Positions 26,930 through 37,311 of a stretch of DNA of 58,523 bases are shown here, in pieces. Location: assembly GCF_029335485.1 (NCBI RefSeq), contig NZ_JARJLM010000446.1, forward strand, positions 1 through 58,523, given 5' to 3'. Source of the DNA: Cupriavidus basilensis (GTDB taxonomy: Bacteria > Pseudomonadota > Gammaproteobacteria > Burkholderiales > Burkholderiaceae). The notes under the pieces are model-generated. The model was not told the DNA's origin and ran no database searches. It saw only the letters and a program-made list of their open reading frames with translations. Numbering within the stretch: position 1 is the first letter of the stretch; the number at the start of each line of letters is the position of its first letter. The translations under genes and the position numbers were made by a program.

Positions 26930-27499
26930 ATGTCCGTCTACCGATACTGTCCGCAATGCGGCTCGCCGCTGGAGGTGCTGCCGCATGCCGGCCGCGAGCG
27001 CGATGCCTGCATCCAGCCAGAATGCGGTTTCGTTCACTGGAATAACCCGCTGCCGGTGCTGGCTGCCGTGGTGGAGTACGAAGGCAAGCTGCTGCTGGCG
27101 CGCAATGCCGCATGGCCGGAAAAAATGTTTGCGCTGGTGACCGGTTTCCTGGAACGCGACGAAACGCCGGAGCATGGCGTGGCGCGCGAACTGAAGGAGG
27201 AGACCAACCTTGACGCCCAGTCCGTATCGCTGATCGGCGTCTATGAGTTCATGCGCAAGAACGAGTTGATCATCGCCTACCATGTGCAAGCCAGCGGCAC
27301 CGTCTCGCTGTCCGAGGAACTGGCCGACTACAAACTGGTGGCGCCCGAGGATATGCGGATCTGGTCGGCGGGCACGGGCTTCGCGGTGGCCGACTGGCTT
27401 GCCTCGCGTAGCTATCCGGTGCGCTTCTTCGATCGCCAGACCGGGGAGGATATCCCCGACCCGCGCCAGCGCGATGCTTCGCTACAATACCGCTCATAG
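26930..27499 (+). CDS. NUDIX hydrolase with N-terminal zinc ribbon
   Basis: A 189-residue protein. The N terminus has a zinc-ribbon pattern, CPQCG at residues 8-12 and later C31 and C36. The Nudix box GFLERDETPEHGVARELKEE (about residues 69-88) matches GX5EX7REUXEE, the Mg2+-binding nucleoside-diphosphate hydrolase signature. Zinc ribbon plus Nudix resembles the NudC/YjaD group of NAD(H) or RNA-cap pyrophosphohydrolases, but the protein is shorter than NudC and lacks its SQPWPFP motif, so the substrate is open. It follows the threonine aldolase gene by 58 bases. Confidence 0.9.
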   Translation: MSVYRYCPQCGSPLEVLPHAGRERDACIQPECGFVHWNNPLPVLAAVVEYEGKLLLARNAAWPEKMFALVTGFLERDETPEHGVARELKEETNLDAQSVSLIGVYEFMRKNELIIAYHVQASGTVSLSEELADYKLVAPEDMRIWSAGTGFAVADWLASRSYPVRFFDRQTGEDIPDPRQRDASLQYRS

Positions 27500-27595
27500 A
27501 CAGCGGCGACGCGATAATGCGATAGAGGCAGGCACGGTTGCCGTGACGCATGCGGCATGGCAGGCCCTGAACGCCCAGAACCAAGGAAGAGAGGA

Positions 27596-27823
27596 ATGGA
27601 GTTCCAGAAAGAAGTGGATGCGCGTGGCCTGAACTGCCCGCTGCCGATCCTGCGTACCAAGAAGGCGCTGGCCGACATGGCCAGCGGCGATGTGCTCAAG
27701 GTGCTCGCCACCGATCCGGGCGCCACGCGCGATTTTCAGGCATTTGCCAAGCAGACCGGCAACGAGCTGCTGTCGCACCAGGAAGTCGACAAGGTGTTTG
27801 TGTTCTACATGCGCCGGCGCTAG
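27596..27823 (+). CDS. TusA-type sulfurtransferase
   Basis: A 75-residue TusA/SirA/YedF-family protein. The active-site motif CPLP begins at Cys14 in DARGLNCPLPILRTKKAL. The rest is the small alpha/beta fold of the family (GDVLKVLATDPGATRDFQAF). TusA passes persulfide sulfur for tRNA thio-modification, and relatives serve other sulfur routes; which applies here is unknown. GAGGA lies just before ATG 27596. The gene is convergent with galU across a strong palindrome. Confidence 0.93.
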   Translation: MEFQKEVDARGLNCPLPILRTKKALADMASGDVLKVLATDPGATRDFQAFAKQTGNELLSHQEVDKVFVFYMRRR

Positions 27824-27846
27824 GCGCGCCAGCAAGGTCGATTGCC

Positions 27847-27882
27847 CATGAAAAACGGCGCCCGCGGGCGCCGTTTTTCATG
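27847..27882. terminator. bidirectional terminator, perfect 36-bp palindrome
   Basis: The 18-base half from 27847 (CATGAAAAACGGCGCCCG) is exactly repeated in reverse complement. A- and T-runs flank the GC stem on both sides. It separates the convergent TusA-like and galU genes. Confidence 0.92.
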
Positions 27883-27920
27883 GCCGTGCATCGCCGGCGG
27901 TGCTTCAGGTGTTCATGCCT

Positions 27921-28790
27921 TCAGCCGCGCGCGCGCAGGTAGGCGCTGAACTCGTCCATTACCTCGGGGTGCTTGAGCGCAAACTCCACGGTCGCCTTCA
28001 GGTAGCCCAGCTTGCTGCCGCAATCGTAGCGAACGCCATTGTAGCGATAGGCCAGCACCTGTTCCTGGCTGAGCAGGGACTGGATTGCGTCGGTGAGCTG
28101 GAACTCGCCGCCCGCGCCCGGCTTGAGGTTGCGGATGTGGTCGAAGATGCGCGGGGTCAGGATGTAGCGGCCAACCACGCCCAGGTTGGAGGGGGCGTTC
28201 TCGGGCGCGGGCTTCTCGACAATGTCCGACACCTTGATCACGCCTTCGTCCCATTCGCGGCCAGCCACCACGCCATAGGAGCGGCTCTGTTCCGGCGCGA
28301 TTTCTTCGACGCCCAGCACCGAGCAGTGGTAGTGGCCGTACATATCCACCATCTGCTTCATCACCGGGGGAACGCCGTCGAGCAAGTCGTCGGCCAGCAT
28401 CACGGCGAACGGCGCGTCGCCAACCAGCTTCTCCGCGCAGAGTACCGCATGGCCGAGGCCGAGCGCCTCGGGCTGGCGCACGTAGAAGCACTCCACGTGC
28501 GACGGCTTGATCGAGCGCACGAGCGAGAGCAGGGCCTGTTTGTTCTTGGCCTCGAGCTCGGCTTCGAGCTCATAGGCCTTGTCGAAGTGATCTTCGATGG
28601 CGCGCTTGGAGCGGCCGGTCACGAAGATCATCTCGGTGATGCCAGCGGCCATGGCTTCTTCCACGGCGTACTGGATCAGGGGTTTGTCGACCACCGGCAG
28701 CATTTCCTTCGGGCTTGCCTTGGTGGCCGGCAGAAAGCGGGTGCCGAGACCGGCTACCGGGAAGACAGCCTTGGTGACACGGGTTTCCAT
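27921..28790 (-). CDS. galU: UTP--glucose-1-phosphate uridylyltransferase
   Basis: A 289-residue GalU-type nucleotidyltransferase making UDP-glucose for envelope polysaccharides. The nucleotide-binding signature [20 protein letters not shown] is at residues 8-27, with [19 protein letters not shown] after it. Further marks are [12 protein letters not shown] and [13 protein letters not shown]. Length and sequence are typical. It begins 52 bases after the valS stop on the same strand, so valS-galU is likely one transcript. Confidence 0.96.
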   Translation of the reverse strand: METRVTKAVFPVAGLGTRFLPATKASPKEMLPVVDKPLIQYAVEEAMAAGITEMIFVTGRSKRAIEDHFDKAYELEAELEAKNKQALLSLVRSIKPSHVECFYVRQPEALGLGHAVLCAEKLVGDAPFAVMLADDLLDGVPPVMKQMVDMYGHYHCSVLGVEEIAPEQSRSYGVVAGREWDEGVIKVSDIVEKPAPENAPSNLGVVGRYILTPRIFDHIRNLKPGAGGEFQLTDAIQSLLSQEQVLAYRYNGVRYDCGSKLGYLKATVEFALKHPEVMDEFSAYLRARG

Positions 28791-28842
28791 ATCAGGTTTC
28801 CTTATCATTACGGTGTGGGCATCCCTGCTGGTGACGCAAAGC

Positions 28843-31710
28843 TCATGCGGGCAGACGCTGCAGTTGATCCTGCAGCTTGCCCAGCGTCTGTTCGAAATCC
28901 GACAGACGCTGGGTTTCCTGCGCGACGACGGCGGGCGGTGCCTTGGCGACAAAGCTCTCATTGGAGAGCTTGCCGCGGCACTTGCCGATTTCGGCGCTGA
29001 TACGCTCTATTTCCTTGGACAGGCGCACGCGTTCCGCCGCCACGTCGATTTCGATCTTCAGCAACAGGTGGTTGGCGCCGACGATGGCGACGGGTGCGCC
29101 AGCACCTTCGGCCATCAGGGCATTCTCATCTTCGAACACCTTGACCTCCGAAAGTTTCGCCAGCGCCTGCACATAGGCCTGGGCCGAGGTCAGGAAGGCG
29201 CTGTCGCCCTGCGCATAGAGCGGAATGCGCTGGGCGGGCGAAATATTCATTTCCCCGCGCAGGTTGCGGCAGGCGTCGACCACGGCCTTGAGCTGCGCGG
29301 TCCATTGCTCCGCGGCCTCGTCGATCTTGGCCACGGCAGGCAGCGGATAGGCTTGCAGCGCAAGCGTCTCGCTGCCGTCGCCGCTGGCGCGCCCGGCGAG
29401 CGGCGCCACTTTCTGCCACAGCTCTTCGGTGATGAAGGGGATGACCGGGTGGGCCAGGCGCAGTACCGTTTCCAGCACACGCAGCAGCGTGCGGCGGGTG
29501 GCGCGCTGCTGTGCGGGCGTGCCGTTCTGGATCTGGACCTTGGCCAGTTCCAGGTACCAGTCGCAGTATTCGTCCCAAACGAACTTATAAATAGCGCTGG
29601 CGATATTGTCGAAACGGTACTCGGCGAAGCCCTTCTCCACCTCGGCTTCGACGCGCTGCAGCAGCGACACGATCCAGCGGTCCGGCTGCGAGAAGTGCAG
29701 GTAGCCGTCGGGGCCGCAGTCATTGCTGCACGGGCCCATGCCGCAGTCGTGGCCCTCGGTGTTCATCAGCACGAAGCGCGTGGCGTTCCACAGCTTGTTG
29801 CAGAAGTTGCGATAGCCTTCGCAGCGGCCGGTGTCGAAGTTGATGTTGCGGCCCAGCGTGGCCAGCGAGGCGAAGGTGAAGCGCAGCGCATCGGCGCCAA
29901 ACGCGGGAATGCCTTCGGGGAATTCCTTCTTGGTCTTCTTCTCGATCTTGGGCGCGTCCTTGGGGCGGCGCAGGCCGGTGGTGCGCTTCCTGAGCAGCGG
30001 CTCGAGCTCGATGCCGTCGATCAGGTCGACCGGGTCCAGGGTGTTGCCCTCGGACTTGCTCATCTTCTTGCCTTCGGAATCGCGCACCAGGCCGTGCACA
30101 TACACGGTGTGGAACGGCACCTTGCCGGTGAAGTGCTTGGTCATCATGACCATGCGCGCCACCCAGAAGAAGATGATGTCGTAGCCGGTAACCAGTGCCG
30201 ACGAGGGCAGGAAATGTTGCAATTCCGGCGTTTCTGCCGGCCAGCCGAGCGAGGAGAAGGGCACCAGTGCAGACGAGAACCAGGTGTCGAGCACGTCGTC
30301 CTCGCGGCGCAGCGCGCCGGTGCTGCCGGCTGCACGCGCCTGCGCCAGGGCGTCTTCCTCGGTGCGGGCGACGAAGCACTTGCCGGCCTCGTCGTACCAG
30401 GCCGGGATCTGGTGGCCCCACCACAGCTGGCGCGAGATGCACCAGTCCTGGATGTTCTCCAGCCACTGGTTGTAGGTGCTGTTCCAGTTTTCCGGGATCA
30501 GCTTGATCTCGCCGCTCCGCACGGCGTCCAGCGCCACTTCGGCGATCGAGCGGCCCGGGTTGAAGGTGCCTTCCGGCGCCGGCTTGCTCATGGCGACGAA
30601 CCACTGGTCGGTCAGCATCGGCTCGATGGCGCTGCCGGTGCGCTCGCTGCGCGGGGTCATCAGCTTGTGCTTCTTGACCTCGGCCAGCAGGCCCTGGGCT
30701 TCGAGATCGGCGACGATGCGGGTGCGCGCCTCGAAGCGGTCCAGGCCGGCGTAGGCGGCGGGCGCATCGGCGACGATCTTCGCGTCGAGGGTCAGGATCG
30801 ACAGCTGCGGCAGCTTGTGGCGCTGGCCTACCGCATAATCGTTGAAGTCGTGGGCCGGGGTCACCTTGACCACGCCGGTGCCGAATTCGCGGTCGACGTA
30901 GTCGTCGGCGATCACCGGGATATCGCGGCCGGTCAGCGGCAGGTGCACGGACTTGCCGATCAGGTGCGCATAGCGTTCATCTTCCGGGTGCACCATCACG
31001 GCCACGTCGCCCAGCATGGTTTCGGGGCGGGTGGTGGCCACCGTCAGGTGGGTCAGGCCATGCGCGGCGTCGGGCTCGGCCAGCGGATAGCGGATGTGCC
31101 ACATCGACCCTTCTTCCTCGACGTTCTCCACCTCCAGGTCGGACACCGCGGTGCCCAGCACGGGATCCCAGTTGACCAGGCGCTTGCCGCGGTAGATCAG
31201 GCCCTGCTCAAACAGGCGCACGAACACTTCCGTGACCGCCTTGGACATTTCCGGCGACATCGTGAAGTATTCGTGGCTCCAGTCGATCGAAGCACCCATG
31301 CGGCGGATCTGGCGCGTGATGGTCGAGCCGGACTCTTCCTTCCAGGCCCAGACCTTCTCGGTAAACTTCTCGCGGCCCAGTTCATGGCGCGACACGCCCT
31401 GCGCTTCCAGCTGGCGTTCCACCACGATCTGGGTGGCGATGCCGGCGTGGTCGGTGCCCGGTACCCACAGGGTGTTGGCGCCGCTCATGCGGGCATGGCG
31501 GGCCAGCCCATCCATGATGGTCTGGTTGAAAGCATGGCCCATGTGCAGCGTGCCGGTCACATTGGGCGGCGGCAGCTGGATGCAGAAGTCCGGGCGCTCC
31601 GGATCGAGGGTCGGCTTCGCGATGCCGCGCTTCTCCCACTCTGGGCCCCACTTGGCCTCAATGGCGGCGGGTTCGAAGCTCTTGGCAAGGGACTGGTCTT
31701 GGGCGGTCAT
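28843..31710 (-). CDS. valS: valine--tRNA ligase
   Basis: A 955-residue class I valyl-tRNA synthetase. The HIGH signature is HMGH at residues 56-59 in [15 protein letters not shown], and KMSKS is at residues 549-553. The CP1 editing domain between them contains [14 protein letters not shown]-terminal coiled-coil arm (about residues 890-955, rich in Glu, Lys and Leu), typical of ValRS, ends the protein. It loads valine onto tRNA-Val. A minus-strand TATAAT 73 bases upstream of the start is the likely promoter. Confidence 0.98.
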   Translation of the reverse strand: MTAQDQSLAKSFEPAAIEAKWGPEWEKRGIAKPTLDPERPDFCIQLPPPNVTGTLHMGHAFNQTIMDGLARHARMSGANTLWVPGTDHAGIATQIVVERQLEAQGVSRHELGREKFTEKVWAWKEESGSTITRQIRRMGASIDWSHEYFTMSPEMSKAVTEVFVRLFEQGLIYRGKRLVNWDPVLGTAVSDLEVENVEEEGSMWHIRYPLAEPDAAHGLTHLTVATTRPETMLGDVAVMVHPEDERYAHLIGKSVHLPLTGRDIPVIADDYVDREFGTGVVKVTPAHDFNDYAVGQRHKLPQLSILTLDAKIVADAPAAYAGLDRFEARTRIVADLEAQGLLAEVKKHKLMTPRSERTGSAIEPMLTDQWFVAMSKPAPEGTFNPGRSIAEVALDAVRSGEIKLIPENWNSTYNQWLENIQDWCISRQLWWGHQIPAWYDEAGKCFVARTEEDALAQARAAGSTGALRREDDVLDTWFSSALVPFSSLGWPAETPELQHFLPSSALVTGYDIIFFWVARMVMMTKHFTGKVPFHTVYVHGLVRDSEGKKMSKSEGNTLDPVDLIDGIELEPLLRKRTTGLRRPKDAPKIEKKTKKEFPEGIPAFGADALRFTFASLATLGRNINFDTGRCEGYRNFCNKLWNATRFVLMNTEGHDCGMGPCSNDCGPDGYLHFSQPDRWIVSLLQRVEAEVEKGFAEYRFDNIASAIYKFVWDEYCDWYLELAKVQIQNGTPAQQRATRRTLLRVLETVLRLAHPVIPFITEELWQKVAPLAGRASGDGSETLALQAYPLPAVAKIDEAAEQWTAQLKAVVDACRNLRGEMNISPAQRIPLYAQGDSAFLTSAQAYVQALAKLSEVKVFEDENALMAEGAGAPVAIVGANHLLLKIEIDVAAERVRLSKEIERISAEIGKCRGKLSNESFVAKAPPAVVAQETQRLSDFEQTLGKLQDQLQRLPA

Positions 31711-31782
31711 GCTCGGATGTCGATGATTACGTCGGATTCTGCGGGCCAGGCGGGCAGGGGCAACGCGCCGGGAAAACGTCAA

Positions 31783-31788
31783 ATTATA
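31783..31788 (-). promoter_or_regulatory. -10 element of valS promoter
   Basis: TATAAT on the minus strand, 73 bases before the valS start. TTGACG just after it belongs to the leader and is not a -35. The 311-base gap 31711-32021 otherwise holds the divergent uvrD promoter and no gene I can support. Confidence 0.55.
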
Positions 31789-31989
31789 GGGGAGGCGGCT
31801 GGAGGGTGCGCGATTTCGGCCCGTAGCCGGCCTGGCGATGCCATTTTGCCGCGGCTTTGCGCCGATCCGGATCCCGCCGGGGGAAGGTGGCGCTTTCCGC
31901 TTTGTGCGGTTTCTGCGACATCGGGCGGCGCGCCGGGTGGCTCGGTGGGCACGGGGAGGGGCATGGCGCGGTGGAGGGGGGCTGCCCGG

Positions 31990-31995
31990 TATAAT
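31990..31995 (+). promoter_or_regulatory. -10 element of the helicase gene promoter
   Basis: A perfect TATAAT, 27 bases before the start codon of the UvrD-type gene, which leaves a leader of about 20 bases. No clear -35 is seen. Confidence 0.6.
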
Positions 31996-32021
31996 TCGGG
32001 GCACTCCACAAGGCCCACCCG

Positions 32022-34379
32022 ATGTCCGACCTGCTTGCCAATCTCAACGCTGAACAACTTGCCGCCGTCACTTTGCCTGACGAGCCGGCGCTGATCCTGG
32101 CTGGCGCGGGCAGCGGCAAGACGCGCGTGCTGACCACCCGCATCGCGTGGCTGATCCAGAACGGACGGGTCTCGCCGGCCGGCCTGCTGGCGGTGACCTT
32201 CACCAACAAGGCGGCCAAGGAGATGATGACGCGGCTGACCTCGATGCTGCCCATCAACACGCGCGGCATGTGGATCGGCACCTTCCACGGCCTGTGCAAC
32301 CGCATGCTGCGCGCCCACTACCGCGACGCCGGCCTGCCGCAGACCTTCGCCATCCTCGACAGCCAGGACCAGCTCTCCGCGCTCAAGCGCCTGCTCAAGT
32401 CGCTCAATGTCGACGACGAGAAGTACCCGGCCAAGAACCTGCAGTACTTCATCAATAACGCGAAGGAACAGGGCCTGCGGCCGGCCGACGTGGAGGCCAA
32501 CGACGACTTCAACCGCCGTTTCGTCGACCTCTATGCCGCCTACGACGTGCAGTGCCAGCGCGAAGGCGTGGTGGATTTCGCCGAACTGCTGCTGCGCTGC
32601 TACGAACTGCTGCGCTACAACGACGCCATCCGCCAGCACTACCAGCACCGCTTCCGCCATGTGCTGGTGGACGAGTTCCAGGACACCAACGTGCTGCAGT
32701 ACCAGTGGCTCAAGCTGCTGGCGGGCTTTGGCACGCAGAACCCGGCGGCGGTGTTCGCGGTGGGCGACGACGACCAGAGCATCTACGCGTTCCGCGGCGC
32801 CAATGTCGGCAATATGCGCGATTTCGAGCACGAGTTCCGCGTGCGCCACATGATCAAACTGGAGCAGAACTACCGCTCGCACGGCCACATCCTGGATTCG
32901 GCCAACCACCTGATCGCCCACAACGCGCGCCGCCTGGGCAAGAACCTGCGCACCGACGCCGGGCATGGCGAGCCGGTGCGGGTGTTCCAGGCCGGCTCCG
33001 ATGGCCAGGAGGCCTCCTGGCTGGTGGAGGAGATCCGCGACCTGATCGCGCAGGGCATGAGCCGCTCGGAGATCGCCATCCTCTATCGCAGCAACGCGCA
33101 GTCGCGGGTGATCGAGCACGCGCTGTTCTCGTCGGGCATCGCCTACCGCGTCTACGGCGGCCTGCGCTTCTTCGAGCGCGCCGAAGTCAAGCACGCGCTG
33201 GCTTACCTGCAGCTGCTGGAAAACCCCCGCAACGACGCCGCCTTTGGCCGCGTGGTGAATTTCCCCACGCGCGGCATCGGCGCGCGCTCGCTGGAGGCGC
33301 TGCAGGATGCGGCGCGGCAGTACGACTGTTCGCTGGCCGAGGCGGTGGCCTATGTGCCTGGCAAGGCCGGCAGTTCGCTGGGCGCCTTTGTGCGGCTGAT
33401 CGAGCAGATGCGCGCCGAGACGCGCCGCATGACCTTGCCGGAAACGGTCGAATACGTGACCAATACCAGCGGCCTGATCACCCACTACCGCGGCGAGAAG
33501 GAAGGCCAGGACCGCATCGAGAACCTGCAGGAACTGGTGACCGCGGCGCAGGCGTTCGTGATGGAAGAAGGCTTCGGCCTGGATGCGCTGGCGAGCGCGA
33601 TTCCGGTCGGGCGCGATGGCGCGCAAGCCGTGCCGGCGCTGGCCGACGGCGACCAGGCCCAGCAGGTGCTGGATCCCGAGGCGCTGCCGGTGGTGATGAC
33701 GCCGCTGGTGGCCTTCCTCACCCACGCTTCGCTGGAAGCCGGCGACAACCAGGCGCAGGCCGGCCAGGACGCGGTGCAGATGATGACCGTGCACGCCGCC
33801 AAGGGCCTGGAGTTCAACGCGGTCTTCATCACCGGGCTGGAGGAAGGGCTGTTCCCGCACGAGAACAGCGCCATGGAGGCCGACGGGCTGGAGGAGGAGC
33901 GCCGCCTGATGTACGTGGCGATCACGCGGGCGCGCGAGCGGCTGTACCTGTCGTTCGCCCAGAGCCGCGTGCTGCACGGCCAGATGCGCTACCACGTGCG
34001 CTCGCGCTTCTTCGAGGAACTGCCCGAGACCTCGCTCAAGTGGCTGCAGCCGCCGGCGCAAGCCTACGGCGGCTCCCCGCGCCGCCAGCAGAATGAGAGC
34101 GGTTGGGGCCGCGACTGGTTCAAGAAGCCGGAAGACGTGCCGTATTCCGGTACCAAGCCCACCGGCGGCATGGACACCGGCAACGGCTATGCCGACGCCA
34201 AGCGCCAGGCCGGCTCGGGCCTGCGCATCGGCCAGAACGTATTCCACAACAAGTTTGGCGAAGGCGTGATCACCGCGCTCGAAGGCGAGGGCGCGGATGC
34301 CCGCGCCAACATCAAGTTCAAGCGCCACGGCGCCAAGTGGCTGGCACTGGCCGTGGCCAAGCTGGATCCGATCGACTGA
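32022..34379 (+). CDS. uvrD: UvrD/PcrA/Rep-type ATP-dependent DNA helicase
   Basis: A 785-residue superfamily 1A helicase. Motifs in order: Q motif [10 protein letters not shown], Walker A GAGSGKT (residues 28-34), [10 protein letters not shown], Walker [44 protein letters not shown] and [12 protein letters not shown]. The C-terminal tail (about 720-785) contains the Tudor-like [19 protein letters not shown] element seen in UvrD/PcrA, which argues against Rep. It unwinds 3' to 5' in mismatch and excision repair and clears RNA polymerase. The symbol is the best guess among paralogues. Confidence 0.93.
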   Translation: MSDLLANLNAEQLAAVTLPDEPALILAGAGSGKTRVLTTRIAWLIQNGRVSPAGLLAVTFTNKAAKEMMTRLTSMLPINTRGMWIGTFHGLCNRMLRAHYRDAGLPQTFAILDSQDQLSALKRLLKSLNVDDEKYPAKNLQYFINNAKEQGLRPADVEANDDFNRRFVDLYAAYDVQCQREGVVDFAELLLRCYELLRYNDAIRQHYQHRFRHVLVDEFQDTNVLQYQWLKLLAGFGTQNPAAVFAVGDDDQSIYAFRGANVGNMRDFEHEFRVRHMIKLEQNYRSHGHILDSANHLIAHNARRLGKNLRTDAGHGEPVRVFQAGSDGQEASWLVEEIRDLIAQGMSRSEIAILYRSNAQSRVIEHALFSSGIAYRVYGGLRFFERAEVKHALAYLQLLENPRNDAAFGRVVNFPTRGIGARSLEALQDAARQYDCSLAEAVAYVPGKAGSSLGAFVRLIEQMRAETRRMTLPETVEYVTNTSGLITHYRGEKEGQDRIENLQELVTAAQAFVMEEGFGLDALASAIPVGRDGAQAVPALADGDQAQQVLDPEALPVVMTPLVAFLTHASLEAGDNQAQAGQDAVQMMTVHAAKGLEFNAVFITGLEEGLFPHENSAMEADGLEEERRLMYVAITRARERLYLSFAQSRVLHGQMRYHVRSRFFEELPETSLKWLQPPAQAYGGSPRRQQNESGWGRDWFKKPEDVPYSGTKPTGGMDTGNGYADAKRQAGSGLRIGQNVFHNKFGEGVITALEGEGADARANIKFKRHGAKWLALAVAKLDPID

Positions 34380-34529
34380 GCTGCGGGAGCGGGGCAAAGC
34401 TCGGGATCCGAGCCGCGCCCCGGGCATTGCTGCAATGGGCGCATCGCGCCTGTTGTGCCACAGCCGTCCCGAAGGGGGAAGAAATCGTAGCGAGCCGCCC
34501 GGGACCGCGCAGCAGACTTATTCACGCCA

Positions 34530-35507
34530 TCAGTCAACCTGGATGTTGCCGTCCTTGATGACCTTGGCCCACTCGCTCGTCTGGGCCTGGATGAACTTCG
34601 CCGCCTCCGCCGGCGTACCGGCCACGATTTCCCCGCCAAGGCTGGTCACCCGCTCCCGGTTCTCGGGCAGGTTGATGACCTTGCGGATCGCTTCCGACAG
34701 GCGCTTGACGATATCCGGCGGCGTGCCGGCCGGCAGGAACACGCCATTCCATTCGTAGACCTCATAGCGCGGCACGCCTGCCTCGGCCAGCGTTGGCGTA
34801 TCCGGCAGGATGGGCGTGCGCTTCGCGCCGGTCACCGCGAGCGCGCGCAGCTTGCCGGCGCGCACATGCTGCAGGCCGGAGGCCGTATTGGCGAAGAAGA
34901 CCGGCACCTGGCCGGCAATCACGTCCGCCATGGCGGGGCCGCCCCCTTTGTACGGCACGTGCAGCAGATCCAGCTTCATGCGCTGGGCGAACAGCGCGCC
35001 TGCCAGGTGCTGGGCAGAGCCGTTGCCCGATGACGCGTAGGCGATGCCGCCGGGCTTGGCGCGTGCCATGGCGATCAGTTCCTGCACGGATCTGGCTGGG
35101 AACTGCGGGTTCACGACCAGCATATTGGGATAGGGCGCCAGTACCGAGACCGGGATGAAGGACTTGACCGGGTCGTACGGCAGTTTCTTGTAGAGCGAGG
35201 GATTGGAGGCGAACGAGGCGGCGTCGAGCAGCACCGTGTAGCCATCCGGGGCCGACTTGGCAACCAGGTCCGTACCGATCTGGCCACCCGCGCCGGGCCG
35301 ATTGTCGACCACGATGGTCTGGCCCAGTTCCTGGCCCAGGCGTGGCGAGATCATGCGGGCCATGGTGTCGGCGCCGCCGCCCGGTGCATAGGTGACCACC
35401 AGGCGGATGGGTTTGGCGGCGGGCCAGGCCTCGGCGTGGGCCAGCCCGCTGCTGCCGGCGGCGAGCCAGCACAGGGCGGTGGCGCAAAGTCGGACGGGGA
35501 ATCGCAT
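34530..35507 (-). CDS. Bug/TctC-type periplasmic substrate-binding protein
   Basis: A 325-residue Bug-family receptor. A signal peptide ends near residue 25 (GLAHAEAWP). Family blocks are KPIRLVVTYAPGGGADTMAR, VVDNRPGAGGQIGTDLVAK, YASSGNGSAQHLAGALFAQ and FLPAGTPPDIVKRLSEA. A strong GAGGAGACCC ribosome site precedes ATG. It follows a GntR regulator gene by 69 bases on the same strand, and an amidohydrolase gene is divergent, so the three probably form one regulated uptake and breakdown unit. The ligand is unknown. Confidence 0.93.
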   Translation of the reverse strand: MRFPVRLCATALCWLAAGSSGLAHAEAWPAAKPIRLVVTYAPGGGADTMARMISPRLGQELGQTIVVDNRPGAGGQIGTDLVAKSAPDGYTVLLDAASFASNPSLYKKLPYDPVKSFIPVSVLAPYPNMLVVNPQFPARSVQELIAMARAKPGGIAYASSGNGSAQHLAGALFAQRMKLDLLHVPYKGGGPAMADVIAGQVPVFFANTASGLQHVRAGKLRALAVTGAKRTPILPDTPTLAEAGVPRYEVYEWNGVFLPAGTPPDIVKRLSEAIRKVINLPENRERVTSLGGEIVAGTPAEAAKFIQAQTSEWAKVIKDGNIQVD

Positions 35508-35576
35508 GGGTCTCCTCGGGAGTATTGTCGGTACGGTTGACGCGCCGGCTGTCGCCGTTGGCGCGCTGCCTGGGGG

Positions 35577-36344
35577 TCAGCGCACTTCGGCGCGATAGTG
35601 GAAATCGTCGGCGTTGCCGAGCGTCTGGCGGAACTCGACGCGCCGGCCCGCGAGATCGAAGGCGACGCGGTTCACCGCCAGCGCCGGATGGCCTTCCGGC
35701 AATCCCAGTTGCGTGGCTTCGCGCGCGCCCAGCCGGGCAAAGCGCAGGTCGTCGATCGCGCGGCTGACCGTGATGCCGTAGCGCTCGGCGTACATCGGGT
35801 AGAGCAGGGGGGCGAACTCGGCCGGTTTGAGCGTGGCCAGTTCGCTGAACAGTGCTGCCGGCAGCCAGATGGTCTCCAGCAGCCGGACCTTGCCTTCCCA
35901 GCCGCGCTGGCGCAGCAGGCGAAGCACCGGCGTGCCCGCCGCCAGCCCGAGCTGCGCGGCAATCTCCGCCGGCGCGGCCAGCGTGCGCAGCGACACGATG
36001 CGCGACTCCGGAATCTCCGAGCCGGCATCGCCAAAGCGGAAAAAACGCGCCATGGTGGCCCCCGTCAGCGCACCGCGGACAAAGGTGCCGCGGCCATGCA
36101 CGCGTTCGAGCAGCCCCTGGTCCACCAGCGCCTGGATGGCCGCGCGCATGGTGCCGAGCGCCACCCCATAGTGTTCCGCCAGCGCGCTCTCCGCGGCAAT
36201 GGCCGTGCCGGATGCCCATTCGCCGGCGAGGATGCGGCCCTTGAGCGCGGTGGCGATGCGCGCCCAGCGCGGCGCGGCAAGGCTGGCGGGCGAGTCGTCG
36301 GGATGGGTGTCGGCCGCGGCGGGCAGGGCGGAACGATTCGGCAT
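35577..36344 (-). CDS. GntR family regulator with UTRA domain (HutC-like)
   Basis: A 255-residue GntR/HutC-type regulator. The winged helix (about residues 22-90) has PRWARIATALKGRILAGEWA and the recognition region ALAEHYGVALGTMRAAIQAL. The C-terminal UTRA effector domain (about 105-250) includes RLLETIWLPAALFSELATL and LAVNRVAFDLAGRRVEFRQ. I chose ATG 36344 because GGAG lies 6 bases before it; ATG 36356 has no such site. A 26-base palindrome 51 bases upstream, between this gene and the divergent amidohydrolase gene, is the probable operator. Confidence 0.9.
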   Translation of the reverse strand: MPNRSALPAAADTHPDDSPASLAAPRWARIATALKGRILAGEWASGTAIAAESALAEHYGVALGTMRAAIQALVDQGLLERVHGRGTFVRGALTGATMARFFRFGDAGSEIPESRIVSLRTLAAPAEIAAQLGLAAGTPVLRLLRQRGWEGKVRLLETIWLPAALFSELATLKPAEFAPLLYPMYAERYGITVSRAIDDLRFARLGAREATQLGLPEGHPALAVNRVAFDLAGRRVEFRQTLGNADDFHYRAEVR

Positions 36345-36395
36345 GCGTGTCTCCATGATGCATCCCGGCGCGGCGGTTGCGCCATGTCGACGGGA

Positions 36396-36421
36396 GCTCT
36401 AGTCATCTATAGGACTAGAGC
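36396..36421. promoter_or_regulatory. probable GntR operator palindrome
   Basis: Nine-base arms GCTCTAGTC (36396-36404) and GACTAGAGC (36413-36421) surround an 8-base AT-rich centre. TAGAAT at 36423-36428, a possible -10 for the plus-strand amidohydrolase gene, begins one base after it, so a bound repressor would block that promoter. Confidence 0.75.
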
Positions 36422-36504
36422 ATAGAATGGTGGTTGCGGGATGTCAATCGACCCGTGTGTTGCCGCCCGGCACCTTTCGTCTTGTCCGCCCACCCAGAAC
36501 CAGC

Positions 36505-37293
36505 ATGTTCCAGATCGATACGCACTTCCACGTGTTTTCCGCGCAGGCGCCCGCCGTGGGCGGCGCCCGCTACCGGCCCGCCTACGGCGCCAGCCTGGCG
36601 CAGTGGCAAGCCCTCTCCGGGGTGCATGGCGTGCGCGCGGGCGTGGTGGTGCAGCCGAGTTTCTTTGGCACCGACAACAGCGAGCTGGAAGCGGCGCTGG
36701 CAACGTCCTGCGCGCTGCGCGGGGTGTGCGTGCTCGGCCCGGAAGCATCGGCCGGCGAACTGGCGCGGCTGCATGGCATCGGCGTGCGCGGCCTGCGCTG
36801 GAATATGGTGGGGCGGCAGGACGACCCGGCATGGCGCGATGCGCGCTGGCCGGTGCTGCTGGAGGCGGCCCACGCGCTGGGCTGGCACCTGGAGCTGCAT
36901 ACCGAGCCGGGCCGGCTGGCCGAACTGCGGGAATGGCTGCCGCCGGTGCCGATCGCGCTGGTGCTGGACCACTTCGGCAAGCCCGCGGGCGGCGCGCAAG
37001 GCGATGCGCGGATGCTGGCTTGCGCGCGGCACTGGCGCGAGCAGCGCGAGGTCTATGTCAAGCTGAGCGCGCCGTACCGCGTGGGGGCCGGCCTGGCAGG
37101 CGTGGTAGCGGACTGGCTCCACTGCCTGGGCGAACAGGCCTTGCTATGGGGGTCGGACTGGCCATGGACCAATCACGAGGCACAGGCCAGCTATGCCGGT
37201 CTGCAGCGCGGGGTATGGGACTGGCTGGGGCCGTCGCGCGAGGCGCCGGACCGCAACGCGGCCCGGCTGTTCGGCATGCCTGCCATGCCCTGA
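36505..37293 (+). CDS. amidohydrolase family protein (TIM-barrel, metal-dependent)
   Basis: A 262-residue amidohydrolase-2 type protein. The metal-binding HxH is in IDTHFHVF at residues 4-11; further ligands are likely in HLELHTEPG, LVLDHFGKPAGG and the terminal WGSDWPWTNHE. This group includes dicarboxylate lactonases and decarboxylases. ATG 36505 gives the usual start just before HxH; ATG 36427 would overlap the promoter. It is divergent from a GntR/Bug pair. The substrate is probably the compound bound by that receptor, an inference from gene order only. Confidence 0.9.
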   Translation: MFQIDTHFHVFSAQAPAVGGARYRPAYGASLAQWQALSGVHGVRAGVVVQPSFFGTDNSELEAALATSCALRGVCVLGPEASAGELARLHGIGVRGLRWNMVGRQDDPAWRDARWPVLLEAAHALGWHLELHTEPGRLAELREWLPPVPIALVLDHFGKPAGGAQGDARMLACARHWREQREVYVKLSAPYRVGAGLAGVVADWLHCLGEQALLWGSDWPWTNHEAQASYAGLQRGVWDWLGPSREAPDRNAARLFGMPAMP

Positions 37294-37311
37294 GCGGCCG
37301 GGCGGGCCGGG

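Noticed and set aside
28597-32094. A 1165-codon plus-strand frame over valS and part of galU
   Set aside because: Antisense to two certain genes; composition is that of a shadow frame.
31779-34427. An 882-codon minus-strand frame over the UvrD-type gene
   Set aside because: Antisense shadow of a helicase with all motifs intact.
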